Shown piece by piece: positions 6,300-8,309 of a stretch of 8,309 nucleotides of DNA. The stretch is from Planctomycetota bacterium (GTDB lineage: Bacteria > Planctomycetota > PUPC01 > JABMSA01), in NCBI GenBank assembly GCA_013202185.1, contig JABMSA010000303.1:1-8309 (forward strand). Direction: 5' to 3'. The notes under the pieces were generated by a model. That model worked only from the letters and a program-made list of their open reading frames with translations, ran no database searches and was not told where the DNA came from. Each line of letters starts with the position of its first letter. Position 1 is the first letter of the stretch. A program made the translations under genes and the position numbers.

Positions 6300-6797
6300 T
6301 CAGGGTATCCTTATGATTTCACCGAAAACGTGCCCGTCTTCGATGGTCAGTATTCCGTAGCTTGGCCGGCCGCCGTCACGACTGGCCCGTGCGGAGCCGG
6401 GGTTGAACAGCAGCACCCCGCGAAACTCTCCGTTTTGCCGGCTGTGCGAGTGGCCGTATACGAGCGCGTCGATGTCGTCGCCGTCAAAGGTGGGCAGCAG
6501 GCGCTCGCCCAGTCGAGCGGGCGGGCCGCTGCCGTGGACCAAGCCGATCCTCAGGCCGTTGGCTTCCACCACCAGCCGCCTGGGCAGTGTTGCCTTCAGC
6601 TCGGGCGGGTCCATATTGCCGGCCACTGCTTTTACTTCGGCCGTTCTCGACAGTTCGTCGAGGACGCGCCCATGTATGATGTCTCCCGCGTGAAGGATCA
6701 GCTCCACGTTTTCCTTCCCGAACCGTGCGAGCATTTCCGCCGGCAACGAATCCGACGGAGAATTGATATGAGTATCCGAAACCACACCGATCTTCAT
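6300..6797 (-). CDS. YfcE/MJ0936-family metallophosphoesterase
   Basis: A 165-residue cytoplasmic phosphodiesterase of the calcineurin-like fold. All metal motifs are present: Asp8 and His10 in VVSDTH, Asp39 in HAGDII, Asn61 in VAGNMD, His88 in GLVHG, and His116/His118 in YGHSHSR. A final LLFNPGSA strand is also typical. Length matches the family. Characterised relatives cleave artificial phosphodiesters or small phosphodiester substrates with Mn or Ni; the physiological substrate is unknown. It sits 66 bp after the NlpD-like lipoprotein gene and 4 bp before the HIT gene. Upstream of ATG 6797 the ribosome site is weak. No promoter is visible in the 66-bp gap, which fits transcription from further upstream. 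Confidence 0.93.
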   Translation of the reverse strand: MKIGVVSDTHINSPSDSLPAEMLARFGKENVELILHAGDIIHGRVLDELSRTAEVKAVAGNMDPPELKATLPRRLVVEANGLRIGLVHGSGPPARLGERLLPTFDGDDIDALVYGHSHSRQNGEFRGVLLFNPGSARASRDGGRPSYGILTIEDGHVFGEIIRIP

Positions 6798-6863
6798 GGC
6801 GTTTCCGTCTGACTGAGTTCGCGGCCCCTGCGCGAGCGTGGCTGCGAGATCCCGGTTGAGTCG

Positions 6864-7625
6864 TCAAAAGGAGAGTCGCTTTCGGGGGTCCACCGGCTTG
6901 CCGTCCTGATATATTCTGAAATGCAGTGTGGGGCGCGTGACCCGGCCGGTGTCGCCCACTCTCGCAATTATCTGGCTCTGTTCAACCTTTTCTCCGGGCG
7001 ACACCTCCACCGACGCCAAGTGCGCGTAGAAAGTTCTCTGCCTCGAGCCGTGGTCGATGAGGATTGTTTTTCCCCATCCGCCGATGGTTGCGCACTCGAG
7101 CACGATGCCCGATTTCGCCGCGCGGACGCCTGCCCCGGCGGCGGCTCGATAGTCGATGCCGCTGCGAGTGCCGACCTCCGTATGTGTGCCGAAACCCGCG
7201 GCCACCGAGCCGTCTACAGGACGTATGAAAGAGCGCTCATAGGCCCCGGTGTATCTCTCGGGCTTTCTCGGATTCGCCGCGGGAGGATCGGTCTTGGCGC
7301 GCGTAACGCCGGGGATGGACAAGCTCCGTCCGACCGTGAGCTTGCGCATGTCCTGTGCCCTGATGTTGTTGTGCTCGACGATATCGATCGGCTTGACGTT
7401 GTAGAGCTTGGCGATGCCCCAGATCGTTTCGCCGGGCTTTATTATGTGATGCGCGCCGGCGGCGGTCCTGGTGGCCGGTTGATCTTCGCGCGGCTGGGGT
7501 GTGCAGCCCAGCAGTGCGATCGCCGCGCACAAGGCAATGCCAATGCCGCCCGGGCGAGCCGGCCTCGCCGGGCCGGGGCGGTGTGCGGCGTCGAGGGCGC
7601 TGCGGAGTTCACGCGAAGGCTTCAA
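6864..7625 (-). CDS. LysM lipoprotein with degenerate M23 (LytM) domain, NlpD-like
   Basis: A 253-residue predicted lipoprotein. Residues 1-41 form a long lipoprotein signal: a basic start, a hydrophobic GIALCAAIALLG stretch and lipobox LLGC with Cys41. LysM (59-106, HHIIKPGETIWGIAKLYNV to LSIPG) should bind peptidoglycan. The C-terminal M23/LytM domain (about 131-250) keeps Asp158, YAHL (His202) and LHF (His235). Where active LytM enzymes have His it has Arg154 (RSGID) and Thr233 (PTLHF), so hydrolase activity is unlikely. E. coli NlpD has the same plan, including the missing HxH histidine, and activates an amidase during daughter-cell separation; a similar role is inferred. I chose TTG 7625: AAAGGA ends 6 nt upstream and the signal follows. 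A longer in-frame start (ATG 7793) lies inside the tRNA gene and is implausible. No amidase gene is in the window. Confidence 0.85.
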   Translation of the reverse strand: MKPSRELRSALDAAHRPGPARPARPGGIGIALCAAIALLGCTPQPREDQPATRTAAGAHHIIKPGETIWGIAKLYNVKPIDIVEHNNIRAQDMRKLTVGRSLSIPGVTRAKTDPPAANPRKPERYTGAYERSFIRPVDGSVAAGFGTHTEVGTRSGIDYRAAAGAGVRAAKSGIVLECATIGGWGKTILIDHGSRQRTFYAHLASVEVSPGEKVEQSQIIARVGDTGRVTRPTLHFRIYQDGKPVDPRKRLSF

Positions 7626-7760
7626 TCGTTTTCCTTTCCGACGTCGGGCGCTGCAAGGAAGTCCACAGGGAGGGGCCGGCTTGGGGGAGGCGGCCGGGGG
7701 CCGATTCGCGTCTGCCCGGAATCCGCCTTCCACCGTGGAAATCGCACAGTCAGTTACTGC

Positions 7761-7835
7761 TGGAGCGGGTGATGAGATTCGAACCCACGACATGCAGCTT
7801 GGGAAGCTGCCGCTCTACCACTGAGCTACACCCGC
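7761..7835 (-). tRNA. tRNA-Gly, anticodon CCC, CCA encoded
   Basis: Read on the minus strand, a full cloverleaf is visible. The acceptor stem GCGGGTG (7829-7835) pairs with CACCCGC (7765-7771). The D-stem is GCTC/GAGC. The anticodon stem GCAGC/GCTGC encloses loop TTCCCAA, giving anticodon CCC for the GGG codon. The T-arm GTGGG-TTCGAAT-CTCAT has two G-U pairs. The discriminator is U, as usual for tRNA-Gly, and CCA is encoded (7761-7763). A perfect promoter lies just upstream. Confidence 0.97.
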
Positions 7836-7855
7836 AACGTTCTCCTACTGAGAAT

Positions 7856-7883
7856 ATTATAGCCTGTGCCGCTTGTGTGTCAA
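7856..7883 (-). promoter_or_regulatory. Perfect consensus sigma70 promoter of the tRNA-Gly gene
   Basis: On the minus strand, TTGACA (7883-7878) and TATAAT (7861-7856) match the consensus at all twelve bases, with a 16-bp spacer. Transcription would start near 7849, about 14 nt before the mature tRNA 5' end. No intrinsic terminator is seen between the tRNA and the lipoprotein gene, so this promoter may also feed the leftward gene run. Confidence 0.88.
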
Positions 7884-7919
7884 GAACAATTCGGCGGCGC
7901 GGGTCAGAAGGATTTTGGT

Positions 7920-7972
7920 TCAAGCCTCCGTCTCAACATCCAAATCGTCTCGTCGTCGTCCTCGATCTGTAT
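7920..7972 (-). pseudogene. Possible degraded coding tail or low-complexity remnant
   Basis: On the minus strand a short stretch rich in GAC/CGA triplets (7954-7971) reads in one frame as RGRRRDDLDVETEA followed by stop (7920-7922). In a second frame it reads as DDDETIWMLRRRLEPKSF and stop. Neither frame has a start or a longer body. I have a vague memory of such basic low-complexity tails on four-helix-bundle proteins of the rRNA intervening-sequence family, but this cannot be confirmed here. The inverted GTTCAAG (7918-7924) and CTTGAAC (8004-8010) flank it and could mark an insertion. Confidence 0.2.
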
Positions 7973-8025
7973 TCGGAGATGGGTATCATTCTTTGCATGA
8001 TAACTTGAACTAATGTCGGCGCTGC

Positions 8026-8149
8026 GGGAAAATCGGGACTGTTATCCTATTTCAGCCTCATCTGCAAACGGGCTCGCCCAGGCACTTGCGCTTGCCGAAC
8101 CCGGACATCTATCCTCTGCAACTGAAATAGGTAACTGTCCCATTTTTCC
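8026..8149. repeat. BIME-like pair of inverted REP-type hairpin repeats
   Basis: The left arm (8027-8055) and the reverse complement of the right arm (8122-8149) match at about 25 of 29 positions, including GGGAC and the ten bases CCTATTTCAG. Each arm can fold alone: AAATAGG (8125-8131) against CCCATTT (8139-8145) with one mismatch, and likewise AAAT..GG against CC.ATTT in the left arm. Two REP-like hairpins in opposite orientation across a 66-bp spacer is the layout of a BIME. The core GGTAACTGTCCCATTTTT resembles repeats I associate with IS200-like REP-associated transposases. No transposase gene is in the window, so any mobilisation would be in trans. Confidence 0.65.
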
Positions 8150-8233
8150 GAAAGATGGCAGTTGACACAGCCTTACTGCAGGAAAACGAGTCGCTGGTAT
8201 GTCAAGTGTTCTCGCGTTATGATTATCATTAGC

Positions 8234-8309
8234 TAGGCCGCCCCTTCAGGGCTCCGGATTCTTATTCTGTTTACCCAGGGCGTTGCCCTGGGCTTTCATA
8301 GTACGCCCC
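8234..8309. repeat. Hairpin repeat unit, start of a likely 65-bp-period array
   Basis: The unit holds a partial palindrome GCCCCTTCAGGGC (8240-8252) and, further on, a perfect 8-bp stem CCCAGGGC (8274-8281) with GCCCTGGG (8285-8292) around loop GTT. The bases TAGGCCGCCCC (8234-8244) recur as TAGTACGCCCC (8299-8309), 9 of 11 identical at an offset of 65, just as the window ends. This suggests a second unit begins there. Paired hairpins of this kind are, from memory, common intergenic repeats in planctomycete and verrucomicrobial genomes. No T-run follows the stem. Confidence 0.55.

Noticed and set aside
7728..7740. Palindrome TTCCACCGTGGAA downstream of the tRNA
   Set aside because: The single-base centre gives a poor RNA hairpin and no T-run follows. 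It could be an operator, but a single site gives no support.
8162..8167. TTGACA on the plus strand as a rightward promoter
   Set aside because: No -10-like hexamer occurs 15-19 bp downstream, and no gene follows.
8026..8309. CRISPR array
   Set aside because: The repeats are inverted or 65 bp apart with internal hairpins. There are no regular short direct repeats with variable spacers, and no cas gene is present.

Overview
The window is 8.3 kb of GC-rich chromosomal DNA from a Gram-negative bacterium. An LPS-type heptosyltransferase beside a GmhA-like sugar-phosphate isomerase points to an outer membrane with heptose-containing glycans. The mix of a stand-alone STAS protein, a YacL-type membrane PIN/TRAM protein, an McsA-like zinc finger and hairpin repeats of the kind I associate with planctomycetes, verrucomicrobia and related phyla suggests that part of the tree. 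This is an inference from style; no marker here settles the phylum.

Layout. The left part (1-3389) reads rightward: the 3' two-thirds of hemB (heme synthesis); a good sigma70-type promoter; a small STAS-domain protein; a zinc-finger/SIS-domain protein resembling sedoheptulose-7-phosphate isomerase; and a WaaF-type heptosyltransferase. The last two fit one pathway, making and transferring ADP-heptose. The right part (3413-7835) reads leftward and converges on the first block with only 23 bp between stop codons. In transcription order it holds a tRNA-Gly(CCC) behind a perfect consensus promoter, a LysM/degenerate-M23 lipoprotein resembling NlpD, a YfcE-type phosphodiesterase, a HIT-family nucleotide hydrolase or phosphorylase, a dGTPase (dgt) and a membrane PIN/TRAM protein. 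Gaps in the leftward run are 4-135 bp and no intrinsic terminator is visible, so it may be one long transcription unit of cell-envelope and nucleotide-housekeeping genes.

The right end (about 7884-8309) has no gene I can support. It carries the trace of a possible degraded coding tail, a BIME-like pair of inverted hairpin repeats, and the start of a second hairpin repeat family with a period of about 65 bp that runs off the window.

Most of the window is ordinary housekeeping. The most unusual item is the zinc-finger/SIS fusion at 1335-2138: an N-terminal module matching the first zinc finger of the McsA family is joined to a GmhA-like isomerase domain in which two of four expected metal ligands are replaced by other metal-binding residues (Glu to Asp, Gln to His). 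Second is the NlpD-like lipoprotein, whose M23 domain has lost catalytic histidines and is probably an amidase regulator, not a peptidase.
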